Source of the DNA: Bacteroidota bacterium
GTDB taxonomy: Bacteria > Bacteroidota > Bacteroidia > B-17B0 > Aurantibacillaceae
NCBI GenBank assembly: GCA_025360565.1
Contig: JANYBY010000379.1
Span: 1 to 9,850, forward strand
Length of the DNA: 9,850 nucleotides
Direction: 5' to 3'
Positions 1-5,907 of the stretch are shown one piece after another; position 1 is the stretch's first letter, and each line of letters opens with the position of its first letter. Both the position numbers and the translations under genes were made by a program. The notes under the pieces are model-generated. The model was not told the origin of the DNA and made no database searches. It saw nothing but the letters and a program-made list of their open reading frames with translations.

Positions 1-28
1 GGAGAGATTGCCTGGCGGCGATCTCTCC
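1..28 (+). other. Hairpin at the window edge, possible terminator of a gene to the left
   Basis: An 8-bp perfect inverted repeat (GGAGAGAT at 1-8, ATCTCTCC at 21-28) is extended by inner pairs 9-12 with 17-20, giving a 12-bp stem closed by a TGGC tetraloop. Read as plus-strand RNA, one inner pair is G-U; read as minus-strand RNA it becomes an A-C mismatch, so the plus strand folds better. The stem is followed by TTTCTC, a poor U-tract. It could terminate a plus-strand gene lying left of the window, or be part of a larger structure cut by the edge. Confidence 0.4.
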
Positions 29-52
29 TTTCTCGGCGTCAACATCAAATGA

Positions 53-83
53 ACTCTGCTTTCAGCAGAGTATTTTTTATTTT
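53..83 (+). terminator. Intrinsic terminator, plus strand (left half of the palindrome)
   Basis: An 8-bp perfect stem (ACTCTGCT at 53-60, AGCAGAGT at 64-71) with a TTC loop is followed at once by a T-rich run (ATTTTTTATTTT). This is the layout of a rho-independent terminator for transcription entering from the left. No plus-strand gene is visible in the window, so any client gene lies outside it. Confidence 0.5.
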
Positions 84-123
84 CCTTCGCCTCCGCAAGA
101 ATAAATTCTTGCTACGGCTCAGG

Positions 124-154
124 AAAATAAAAAAGTCCCGCCGCAGGCGGGACT
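124..154 (-). terminator. Intrinsic terminator, minus strand (right half of the palindrome)
   Basis: On the minus strand a 9-bp GC-rich perfect stem (AGTCCCGCC/GGCGGGACT, 134-154, 3-nt loop) is followed by TTTTTTATTTT (134 down to 124). It lies 18 nt downstream of the end of the tRNA-like sequence at 173-254 and downstream of the PspC operon terminator, so it may end a short separate transcript or act as a backup terminator. Confidence 0.6.
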
Positions 155-172
155 TCATTTGATGCATTCCGT

Positions 173-254
173 GGATTTGTAGAGATTCGAACTCCAATCA
201 ATTTTTGCGATTTAACATTCACCTTTTCTGAATGAAAATCTCTGGCACACTTCC
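173..254 (-). pseudogene. Degenerate tRNA-Ser-like sequence
   Basis: On the minus strand the sequence opens with GGAAGTGTGCCAGAG, close to the 5' end of bacterial tRNA-Ser (acceptor, TG, start of the D arm). It ends with a well-formed T arm: five pairs (one G-T) around the canonical loop TTCGAAT. The acceptor strands GGAAGTG and CAAATCC pair at only 5 of 7 positions. At 82 nt it is slightly shorter than usual for tRNA-Ser. I could not find a proper anticodon arm with a serine anticodon, and there is no CCA after the discriminator base. It reads as a decayed or rearranged tRNA-Ser relic, possibly an old integration site. Chance similarity of the two ends cannot be excluded. Confidence 0.3.
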
Positions 255-272
255 GATTTCGAATAAAAATTC

Positions 273-306
273 AAAAAAACCGCAAGCCCTTTCTGCGAGC
301 TTGCGG
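273..306 (-). terminator. Intrinsic terminator of the PadR-PspC operon
   Basis: On the minus strand a perfect 8-bp GC-rich stem (CCGCAAGC, 306-299; GCTTGCGG, 287-280) with an 11-nt loop is followed by seven T residues (279-273). It lies about 100 nt past the PspC stop codon, on the same strand, and is the obvious end of that transcript. On the plus strand no T-run follows, so it is one-directional. Confidence 0.9.
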
Positions 307-309
307 CCT

Positions 310-340
310 GATATTAATTTACGTTCTAAAAATTAATATC
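310..340. other. AT-rich hairpin in the PspC 3' untranslated region
   Basis: A perfect 11-bp inverted repeat (GATATTAATTT at 310-320, AAATTAATATC at 330-340) surrounds a 9-nt loop. It lies between the PspC stop and the terminator at 273-306, so it would be in the 3' end of the operon transcript. There is no T-run beyond it on either strand. It could stabilise the mRNA end or be a palindromic relic; the sequence does not decide. Confidence 0.5.
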
Positions 341-368
341 ACATGAAAAAGGACACTACTACTTATCC

Positions 369-387
369 CGCGAGGTTTGCACTCGCG
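369..387. other. GC-rich hairpin just after the PspC stop
   Basis: A 6-bp perfect stem (CGCGAG at 369-374, CTCGCG at 382-387) with a 7-nt loop lies about 20 nt downstream of the PspC stop codon in the transcript. No T-run follows it on the minus strand, so it is not a terminator on its own. Together with the hairpins at 310-340 and 273-306 it makes a highly structured mRNA 3' end. Confidence 0.4.
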
Positions 388-405
388 ATGAGGAGTTCAA
401 CCCCC

Positions 406-2238
406 TCACTTTTTACTATCCTTGGTATCCACGTGAATACCGTCTTTATTTATTTTTACGTTGGCATCTTTTGATTTAATGTCGATGCCATCTTTACCCA
501 CATTTACATTGGCGTCTTTGGCGTTAATATTAATATCGCCCGGAGGCCCTGGTGGCGGTGGTGGTGGTGGAATTTCGTCATCCTCATCGTTCCTCCTGTC
601 CAGGCCTTCACAATCCATACACTTTAATCCGGATCTGGTCATGATCCAACGGCGGGCAACCATGTCGCCATCAAAAGTATTGGTTACATTTTCAACATCG
701 CTTAAAAAATGTTCAAGGCTTTTATCTAAATAAATAACTTTATTGCGTGGCACTCTTAATTGAACCTGCACTTCCTGTACACGGAACTTTTCGTTATTTG
801 GTACTGTAAATATTTCATCTAACGTAATTAAACTGTCGGACTGTGTTATTTTATACTCGATCACTTTAGCGCGTTCAACGGCCGAACGTTTATCTTCGCC
901 CCGCGCTTTTTTAATGATATACAATTCAAAATTATCGGTGGTAGAAGCTATAATGCTGAGGTTAGCGTAACCAACAATGAACTTGGATTTGTCGTTCTTC
1001 GCGATAATATAATCGCTGTTTCGGTTGTTCACTCTCAGGTGGCGGCCTTTGTGTTTGTTGCTTTCATGCTCATCGTCTTCATTCAAATTAAGCTGAGCCA
1101 TTAGTTCTTTACTTTTGGTTAGCGTTAAGTATAGTGTATCGCTTTTTGAACGGATGGTTACAGGGTCTTTAATTTTTCCGCTTTCGCTAAAATCTTTTCC
1201 GGTTGCAATGCCAATATAAAGGGCTGTTATAAAACCTAATAACCAGATCATTCCTGCGCCAATGTTTAACCATTTATTGGAGTAGCGGATCTTGAAAAGT
1301 AATTTTACGCCGCCGTAGATCATCATTAAAATGGGCACGCCAAAAAATAATATAATACCGAACATGCCGAGGGTATAATGGCTTCTTTCTAAAAAGAACA
1401 GATTAACCCAATCGTTAAACTCGGTGTTGGTGCCCATTACCGAGAATCCGAAAATGGTAGATAAAAGGCCGAACATAAAACAGATCCCAAAAAATAAAAG
1501 CACAAAACCAATTATTCTTGCAAATACTTTAGTAAAGATGATGAAGAATTCTTTTATAAAATCGCCGAGTTTATCAAAAAAATTGCGTGGTGAGTTACTA
1601 TTGCTCATTTCACTGCCGTATTTTTGAAAACGGTTCTTTAGCTGTTCTGCCTCTTCCTTAACGGTTTTACTGATGTTATTAATATCAATTCGTTCGCCTT
1701 TCATGGCCAGTTTATCGGCAGTGGTTTTAGCTTGGGGAATAACGATCCATAAAATAAGATAAACCCAAAGGCTTAAGCCGCCAAAAAATATCAATAAGAA
1801 CATTGCGAGGCGCACCCAGATCATATCCACATCAAAATACGCGGCAATACCTGAACAAACACCGCCAACGGCCTTGTGATCGGGATCGCGGAACAAACGT
1901 TTTTTGGCAGAACCTTCGCCGGCAAATTGCGAACCGTTAGAAGTTGAATTGGTTTGGTCATTTTCGCGGGTATTTTCATCGGCAAACTCTTCAGGTTTTC
2001 CCATGGTTTCCATAACCGAATCCACATCGGCCATTAATACCACCTGTTTTACCGGACTAGTTTTGCTTTGCAGCATTTCGGCAATGCGGGCTTCAATATC
2101 GGCCATAATTTCGCTGCCGCCATCGGTTTTTGAAAAATAACCTTTAATTGTACTCAGGTATTTACTGAGTTTTTCAAAAGCGTCTTCTTCAATATGAAAA
2201 ATAATGCCGCTTATATTTATTGTAACTGTCTTATTCAT
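406..2238 (-). CDS. PspC-domain inner-membrane protein (long Bacteroidota type)
   Basis: This 610-residue protein carries a PspC (phage-shock protein C) domain at about residues 113-170: a KRLFRDP opening, a VGGVCSGIAAYF core and a hydrophobic stretch ending IVIPQA. Residues 1-85 form the conserved N-terminal region (TVTINISGIIFHIEEDA, then EIMADIEARIAEM) found with PspC in this phylum. Further membrane segments lie near 240-262, 288-312 and 326-345. Residues 350-535 are a soluble, probably beta-rich region. The tail has a CMDC motif (C540, C543), an acidic stretch, seven prolines (557-563) and two 16-residue repeats. In the family, PspC proteins act in envelope-stress sensing; in Bacteroidota the partner is usually the PadR protein encoded next door, here 20 nt upstream and surely in the same transcript. 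Its exact function is not established. Confidence 0.9.
   Translation of the reverse strand: MNKTVTINISGIIFHIEEDAFEKLSKYLSTIKGYFSKTDGGSEIMADIEARIAEMLQSKTSPVKQVVLMADVDSVMETMGKPEEFADENTRENDQTNSTSNGSQFAGEGSAKKRLFRDPDHKAVGGVCSGIAAYFDVDMIWVRLAMFLLIFFGGLSLWVYLILWIVIPQAKTTADKLAMKGERIDINNISKTVKEEAEQLKNRFQKYGSEMSNSNSPRNFFDKLGDFIKEFFIIFTKVFARIIGFVLLFFGICFMFGLLSTIFGFSVMGTNTEFNDWVNLFFLERSHYTLGMFGIILFFGVPILMMIYGGVKLLFKIRYSNKWLNIGAGMIWLLGFITALYIGIATGKDFSESGKIKDPVTIRSKSDTLYLTLTKSKELMAQLNLNEDDEHESNKHKGRHLRVNNRNSDYIIAKNDKSKFIVGYANLSIIASTTDNFELYIIKKARGEDKRSAVERAKVIEYKITQSDSLITLDEIFTVPNNEKFRVQEVQVQLRVPRNKVIYLDKSLEHFLSDVENVTNTFDGDMVARRWIMTRSGLKCMDCEGLDRRNDEDDEIPPPPPPPGPPGDININAKDANVNVGKDGIDIKSKDANVKINKDGIHVDTKDSKK
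424..519 (-). repeat. Two 16-codon tandem repeats in the PspC protein tail
   Basis: Residues 574-589 and 590-605 share the pattern KDANV-x-[VI]-x-KDGI-[DH]-[IV]-x-[ST], 48 nt per unit, followed by a partial third KDSKK at the C-terminus. The alternation of polar and aliphatic residues suggests short beta strands with turns at KDG. It sits after a polyproline linker, so it may be a separate small module. Confidence 0.7.
551..570. repeat. GGT/CCA triplet tract coding for polyproline
   Basis: The plus strand shows a nearly pure GGT tract with one GGC; on the coding minus strand these are proline codons (residues 557-563 of the PspC protein). Slippage in triplet units would change the linker length without shifting the frame. 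It also gives rise to a spurious glycine-rich open frame on the plus strand. Confidence 0.6.
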
Positions 2239-2258
2239 TGTTTCTATTTTTAATATTT

Positions 2259-2630
2259 TTATTTTCCTTGTTCAATTGTTTTGTTAACCGCGGTAACTAA
2301 TTCCTGCCAGCTTAATTGCAGATCCTTTAAGTACTGCTCTCCAATTTGAGTAAGCTTGTAATACTTGCGGGGCGGGCCGCTGGTGCTTTCTTCCCATCTG
2401 TAAGTTAACAGACCGGTATTTTTTAAACGTGTTAATAAGGGATAGAGTGTGCCTTCAACTACTACTAACTTTGTATCTTTTAGCTTATCAATAATTTCGG
2501 TTGGATAAGCGTCTCCTTTAGATAAGATAGAAAGTATGCAGAGTTCAAGAACACCTTTGCGCATTTGTGCCTGAGCACTTGCACGCTCAAAACCTCCAGG
2601 GGTTTTTTCTGTATTCTCTGAATTGGTCAT
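2259..2630 (-). CDS. PadR-family transcriptional regulator
   Basis: This 123-residue protein is a winged-helix PadR regulator. The domain runs from MRKGVLELCILSIL (residue 23 on) through the recognition region VVVEGTLYPLLTRLKNTGLL and the wing YRWEESTSGPPRKYYKLT, followed by a short dimerisation helix. This sequence is highly typical of the PadR protein that precedes PspC genes in Bacteroidota. The first 22 residues are longer than usual; an internal start at Met23 (codon at 2564-2562) is possible, but the frame is open to the ATG at 2630. It lies between the small secreted protein and the PspC gene and probably represses their common promoter. Effector unknown. Confidence 0.93.
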   Translation of the reverse strand: MTNSENTEKTPGGFERASAQAQMRKGVLELCILSILSKGDAYPTEIIDKLKDTKLVVVEGTLYPLLTRLKNTGLLTYRWEESTSGPPRKYYKLTQIGEQYLKDLQLSWQELVTAVNKTIEQGK

Positions 2631-2659
2631 TTATTTTTTTTGATTATCCCTGAAGCAGA

Positions 2660-2674
2660 TTTCACTGGGTGAAA
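2660..2674. promoter_or_regulatory. Small dyad upstream of the PadR gene
   Basis: TTTCAC and GTGAAA form a 6-bp inverted repeat with a 3-nt spacer, about 30 nt upstream of the PadR start codon, in the 65-nt gap between it and the upstream gene. It could be a protein-binding site or a small mRNA hairpin. I see no -7/-33 promoter pair next to it, so support for a regulatory role is weak. Confidence 0.25.
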
Positions 2675-2695
2675 ACATTTCAAGGTGATTAATAA

Positions 2696-3037
2696 TTAAA
2701 TAGTTTTAAAATTTAAAACAACACTATGCACTACATCTTGTTTTAGTTTTGAAAGATGCATGCCTGTAAATTGTTTTTCAATTTCTTTTTTAAGAATTGT
2801 ATTTTCTGTTTTGGCCAAAACAAAATTTACATCTCCTTTTTGGTCAGTGGTAAAAAGTATTTCTACTTTTTGGTTGCTTGTTAAACAAATTGCCGGAAAT
2901 TTTACCGACTCTTTTATAATTTTTTCGGTTTCGATCATCACCGTTTCGTTAGTTCCGGTGTTTGGTTTTGCCGTTAGTGAGGATAAGGTTAAGCCCATTA
3001 CTAAGAGCGCTTTGAGGATTTTGCTGGTTGTTTTCAT
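2696..3037 (-). CDS. Small secreted protein of unknown function, first gene of the PadR-PspC operon
   Basis: This 113-residue protein starts with a clear signal peptide (lysines near the start, then a hydrophobic stretch at about residues 9-23, with likely cleavage after LTAKP or just before). No lipobox cysteine is seen, so it is probably periplasmic. The mature part, about 85 residues, has a pattern of a proline-containing strand (VKFPAICL), then VEILFTTDQKGDVNFVLA, a lysine/glutamate-rich helix and a final strand HSVVLNFKTI. This order loosely recalls the TonB C-terminal fold; that is a suggestion, not an assignment. It is preceded by the only recognisable promoter of this block and is followed after 65 nt by the PadR gene, so it is likely cotranscribed with PadR and PspC and part of the same envelope response. 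Confidence 0.75.
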   Translation of the reverse strand: MKTTSKILKALLVMGLTLSSLTAKPNTGTNETVMIETEKIIKESVKFPAICLTSNQKVEILFTTDQKGDVNFVLAKTENTILKKEIEKQFTGMHLSKLKQDVVHSVVLNFKTI

Positions 3038-3043
3038 TTATTA

Positions 3044-3058
3044 TTTTAGTATTATGTA
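3044..3058. promoter_or_regulatory. Second copy of the operator half-site, downstream of the -7
   Basis: TTTTAGTATTATGTA (3044-3058) matches 13 of 15 positions of the upstream copy TTTTAGTACTATGCA (3095-3109). The two lie 51 bp apart in the same orientation, nearly five helical turns. It sits in the 5' leader between the start site and the first gene. An imperfect second arm may follow near 3060-3066. It could be an auxiliary operator. Confidence 0.4.
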
Positions 3059-3078
3059 TTATTAGCTATTTGGTGATA

Positions 3079-3110
3079 CAAACATACGTACTTATTTTAG
3101 TACTATGCAA
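3079..3110 (-). promoter_or_regulatory. Bacteroidota-type promoter for the small protein-PadR-PspC operon
   Basis: On the minus strand TATGTTTG (3086-3079) matches the Bacteroidota -7 consensus TAnnTTTG exactly. A TTG at 3110-3108 lies 21 nt upstream and can serve as the -33 element; another TTG lies 5 nt further up. Transcription would start near 3072-3075, leaving a 5' leader of roughly 35 nt before the ATG at 3037. Confidence 0.6.
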
Positions 3111-3125
3111 CACAAGGTACTAAAA
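3095..3125. promoter_or_regulatory. Operator-like inverted repeat over the -33 region
   Basis: TTTTAGTAC (3095-3103) and GTACTAAAA (3117-3125) form a perfect 9-bp inverted repeat with a 13-nt spacer, centred on 3110, exactly over the TTG of the promoter. A dimeric repressor bound there would block the polymerase. The nearest candidate is the PadR protein encoded in the same operon. A GTAC half-site lies at 3088-3091. Confidence 0.6.
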
Positions 3126-3249
3126 ATATGAAAAATATTTTATAACTTATTGATTATTAATATGAATAATTTTTATCTAATTAATTATTTTTAGCTTAAA
3201 TTCAGTTTAAAGCTTCAGAAGAAGGCGGATTAATTTTAGTTTTGGGCAT

Positions 3250-3293
3250 AAAAAAAGCACCGAAAGGTTAAATCGATGCTTTAAAAGGTGCTT
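3250..3293 (-). terminator. Intrinsic terminator of the polysaccharide cluster
   Basis: On the minus strand AAGCACC (3293-3287) and GGTGCTT (3261-3255) form a perfect 7-bp stem, with further AT pairing possible inside the long loop, followed by a run of T residues ending at 3250. It begins only about 10 nt after the stop codon of the polymerase gene. On the plus strand there is no good T-run. The 266-nt gap to the next gene otherwise holds an AT-rich stretch and the promoter and operator sites near 3044-3125. Confidence 0.85.
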
Positions 3294-3303
3294 AGGGCTT
3301 ATT

Positions 3304-4620
3304 TTAACTTAAGGAGGCAGCATTGATACTTTCCAATCTGCTCTCTTCAAGATAATTTTTATAGGAAACCGAATTATAATAATACATAATTATAAAAAAC
3401 GGAAAACCATGAATAAAATAATGACCTTGCCGGAATAAATTTAATAAAATCATAATCAAAATAGCATTACTTATTAGCCAATGACTGGTGGGATGATTTT
3501 CGTCACGCCGGACGTAAGATTTAATTAGTATAAAAAGAAAAATAGAAACGCCGAACAAACCTGTTTCTGAAAGTAGTCTCAAAAACATTGAATTGGCATC
3601 GGCCGAATTATTATCGAAACCTTGAGCTTTAATAACGTCGGCAATTGAATATTTATCAAAGGCTATTGGATGAGAACCCAAACCGGTACCAAATAAAAAA
3701 TTATCCTTGAAGTTTTGGGTGGCAACGAGGTAATTATTATAAAGGATAAAGGAAGAACCGTGCGTTTTACCTAATTTAAATTTTCCATCTGTAAAAAGGT
3801 CAACGGTACTCACATACCTTTCACGAAATTCCTTCACATTATTGAATAAAAAATTAAAAGTTATGATTGCCACCGGTATAAGAATAAAAATATAGCGAAC
3901 AAGGCCAAAACTTACCGCTAAAAAAATAATACTTAAAAAAATACCTGCTTGCCCTAAGCCCGAAAAAGAGAGAATATACACCACGATGATAACTATGGAT
4001 TGAAATTTTGAGAGATAAAAATTTTCTTTTCTCAATAAATTATAAACAGAAACAAAAAAAGCGGCAGACAATACGGCTGCGAGATAAGAGGGTTCGCCAA
4101 AAATGGAATTTATCCGAATTCCAAAGTTACCGCCTCTAACCATTCCCCATTTATTAAATATCCACGTGTAGCTGAAACCGGGAACAAAGCCTACTAAAAA
4201 GGAAACGAATTGAAAAATGCCTATTAATGACGCAATATAAGCCCCTTTTAAATACCATTTGAATAATTGTTCAATATTATAATTGAACTGCAGCACTACA
4301 TAATAATAAAAGAAATAGGATAATGCGAGGCCGGTAAAAATTTTAAAAAATAGCTGAGGGGTATTATTTCCAAGGGCAACTTGGAACAAGCCCGTGACGA
4401 GTAAAGTAAGAAATATAAAAAACAGGCTCCTGTTTATTCCGAAACGGCTAGCAAAACCCGGTAACAGTACAATAAATACTAAATAACCAAATTGGAATTC
4501 AAAAGGGTCGGTAAAAAACACGTATGAGCAAACAAAAACAGAAAGGTATATAAAGAAAATGATCCAAAAATAACGTTTAACGTCATTCTCGTCCATATCA
4601 ATATAATCCTTTGAGGTCAT
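3304..4620 (-). CDS. O-antigen polymerase/ligase-like membrane protein (Wzy type)
   Basis: This 438-residue protein is almost wholly made of membrane segments, about 11 or 12, separated by a long loop at about 260-350. The loop and following helix carry the signature of the O-antigen ligase/polymerase family: GTGLGSH (311-317), N343, and LSETGLFG (350-357). A second motif, FGEPSYLAA (174-182), recurs in polymerases of this kind. Members join lipid-linked oligosaccharide repeat units, or ligate glycan to lipid A, on the outer face of the inner membrane. In this context, downstream of a glycosyltransferase and sugar-modifying enzymes, a Wzy polymerase is more likely than a ligase, but sequence alone cannot separate the two. 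It is the last gene of its cluster, 105 nt after the glycosyltransferase, and is followed at once by a terminator. No flippase (Wzx) is in the window. Confidence 0.87.
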   Translation of the reverse strand: MTSKDYIDMDENDVKRYFWIIFFIYLSVFVCSYVFFTDPFEFQFGYLVFIVLLPGFASRFGINRSLFFIFLTLLVTGLFQVALGNNTPQLFFKIFTGLALSYFFYYYVVLQFNYNIEQLFKWYLKGAYIASLIGIFQFVSFLVGFVPGFSYTWIFNKWGMVRGGNFGIRINSIFGEPSYLAAVLSAAFFVSVYNLLRKENFYLSKFQSIVIIVVYILSFSGLGQAGIFLSIIFLAVSFGLVRYIFILIPVAIITFNFLFNNVKEFRERYVSTVDLFTDGKFKLGKTHGSSFILYNNYLVATQNFKDNFLFGTGLGSHPIAFDKYSIADVIKAQGFDNNSADANSMFLRLLSETGLFGVSIFLFILIKSYVRRDENHPTSHWLISNAILIMILLNLFRQGHYFIHGFPFFIIMYYYNSVSYKNYLEESRLESINAASLS

Positions 4621-4725
4621 TTAGAATAATTTGAGCTTATTGGTAACACTTAAATGTAAACTTTAAATTTTAATGATATAAATAAAACGAATTATTTTTT
4701 ACAATCCGAATAGTAATAAACAGGT

Positions 4726-5892
4726 TCAATCAACACTTTTTAAATATTCAACTAAGCGAGAGTAGGCCAATTCATTTACGGTTGATTCTTTCTTAAAAAA
4801 GGTAATGGCCAATGTAAAACAGTGTTTTTTTAAAAGCTCTTCGGTTTTTTGAAGGTGCGCCGTTTCTTCCAGGCCCAATACAATACCACATTTATTTACT
4901 TGAACAAATTGAGTAAGATCACCAAGGTTATCCGATATTAAAACAGGTAAGCCGGCGTAAAGATACTCAGCAAATTTAACCGGCGATGCTACTTTGTTTG
5001 TGTCTGATCGTTCGCGAAGTAAAAGACCGTAATCACAGCACTGTAAATGCGCTAATACACTCTCATGATCCAACCATTTTATGGTAACTCTTTCTCCGTA
5101 ATTTTGTTTGAAATAATTTAAACCGTTATTGTCTTTTGAAAGAAATAAGATCTTCACTCGTTTATCTTTATCTAAAACGGGCGTTAATAATTTTTCGAGC
5201 AGGCTAAACGATTGCCATGGTGCGGCTGAACCGGCATAAACCAAAATAATATCCGATGCACTGTATCCTAATTCTTTCCTAAGAATTGCTGTATTTTGCG
5301 AGGTTTTAAATTCCGAGTCAGAAAAAAATTTACGGTCCAAGGTACAAGGAATAACTACATGTTTTTTTTCCATGTAATTATAATTTTGCTGCCAATATAA
5401 AATTAATTGTTCCGAAACAGCGATGCGGTAATCAGCTTTATTCACCGAAAATTTTTCGAAGGATTTAACGTTATTGCGCAAATAATCAACCGGAAAAACA
5501 TCGTACTCGTCAATTTCGGCTGCCATTGCGCTTCTCCCGTCTAACACCACTTTCTTAAGGAGACCCAGTTTTTTTACTTTCAATGCCATTTTAGTGCAAA
5601 AAATATTGCGGCAAATGGCAATTCTCTCCCCTGTAAATAAACATACAAAAAATAATGAAATAGAGGTTAGTTGAAAATTTTTTAACCCAGGGAAAGAAGG
5701 AATGACAATTGCAGCAGGGGAGAGCTTTTTTATTTTTTTTTTGGCGTCGGTTCGTATTAATTCTTTTATGGATAAAAAAGCAAGTACTCTTATTTTAGCT
5801 TTGTGTTTTTCGTTAAGGTAATCACAAACATCTATAACCTGGCTGGAGTAAATGCCGGGATGAAATTGATCGAGTAGGGTAATGTATAACAA
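4726..5892 (-). CDS. GT4-like glycosyltransferase
   Basis: This 388-residue protein has the two-domain layout of GT-B glycosyltransferases. The N-terminal half includes GIYSSQVIDVCDYL (13-26) and VVLDGR (115-120). The C-terminal half starts with DIILVYAGSAAPWQSF (214-229) and has the donor-binding region ASPVKFAEYLYAGLPVLIS (302-320), the usual site of the nucleotide-sugar contact. The strict EX7E pair of many GT4 enzymes is not obvious. It probably transfers one sugar to a lipid-linked intermediate on the cytoplasmic face; donor and linkage cannot be told. The reading frame has a stop immediately upstream (TAA) and no early ATG, so the start is almost certainly the TTG at 5892. Upstream, 15 nt separate it from the stop of the aminotransferase remnant. 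Confidence 0.83.
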   Translation of the reverse strand: MLYITLLDQFHPGIYSSQVIDVCDYLNEKHKAKIRVLAFLSIKELIRTDAKKKIKKLSPAAIVIPSFPGLKNFQLTSISLFFVCLFTGERIAICRNIFCTKMALKVKKLGLLKKVVLDGRSAMAAEIDEYDVFPVDYLRNNVKSFEKFSVNKADYRIAVSEQLILYWQQNYNYMEKKHVVIPCTLDRKFFSDSEFKTSQNTAILRKELGYSASDIILVYAGSAAPWQSFSLLEKLLTPVLDKDKRVKILFLSKDNNGLNYFKQNYGERVTIKWLDHESVLAHLQCCDYGLLLRERSDTNKVASPVKFAEYLYAGLPVLISDNLGDLTQFVQVNKCGIVLGLEETAHLQKTEELLKKHCFTLAITFFKKESTVNELAYSRLVEYLKSVD

Positions 5893-5907
5893 TTGTTATA
5901 GCTTGAG

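Larger units (their letters stand above)
43..164. repeat. Nested 122-bp palindromic element with three hairpins
   Basis: The outer arms are an 11-bp inverted repeat (CATCAAATGAA at 43-53, TTCATTTGATG at 154-164). Inside them are a left hairpin (53-71) and a right hairpin (134-154). A second 13-bp arm pair (73-85 with 122-134) encloses a central hairpin with GCAAGAAT at 95-102 and ATTCTTGC at 105-112. Between the central hairpin and the 13-bp arms, short GGC/GCC pairs continue the helix with small symmetric mismatches. The whole can fold as a four-way, cruciform-like structure on either strand. It resembles the palindromic intergenic repeats common in Bacteroidota, but copy number cannot be judged from one window. 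Confidence 0.75.

Noticed and set aside
43..164. Insertion sequence or CRISPR array
   Set aside because: There is no transposase frame and no regularly spaced direct repeats; the structure is a single nested palindrome.
461..733. Glycine- and serine-rich open frame on the plus strand
   Set aside because: It is the antisense of the PspC polyproline and acidic tail; its composition comes from the GGT triplet tract, and the minus-strand frame has clear domain support.
1424..2140. Short open frames on both strands inside the PspC gene (plus 1424-1627, plus 1904-2140, minus 1821-2027)
   Set aside because: They overlap conserved PspC coding sequence, show no domain or plausible start context, and are explained as shadows.
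2760..3065. Plus-strand open frame of 101 codons opposite the small secreted protein
   Set aside because: The minus-strand frame has a signal peptide, a matching promoter and operon context; the plus frame would run over the promoter and has no known features.
4621..4725. Separate promoter for the polymerase gene
   Set aside because: The 105-nt gap is AT-rich but holds no convincing TAnnTTTG with a TTG at the right distance; cotranscription with the upstream genes is simpler.
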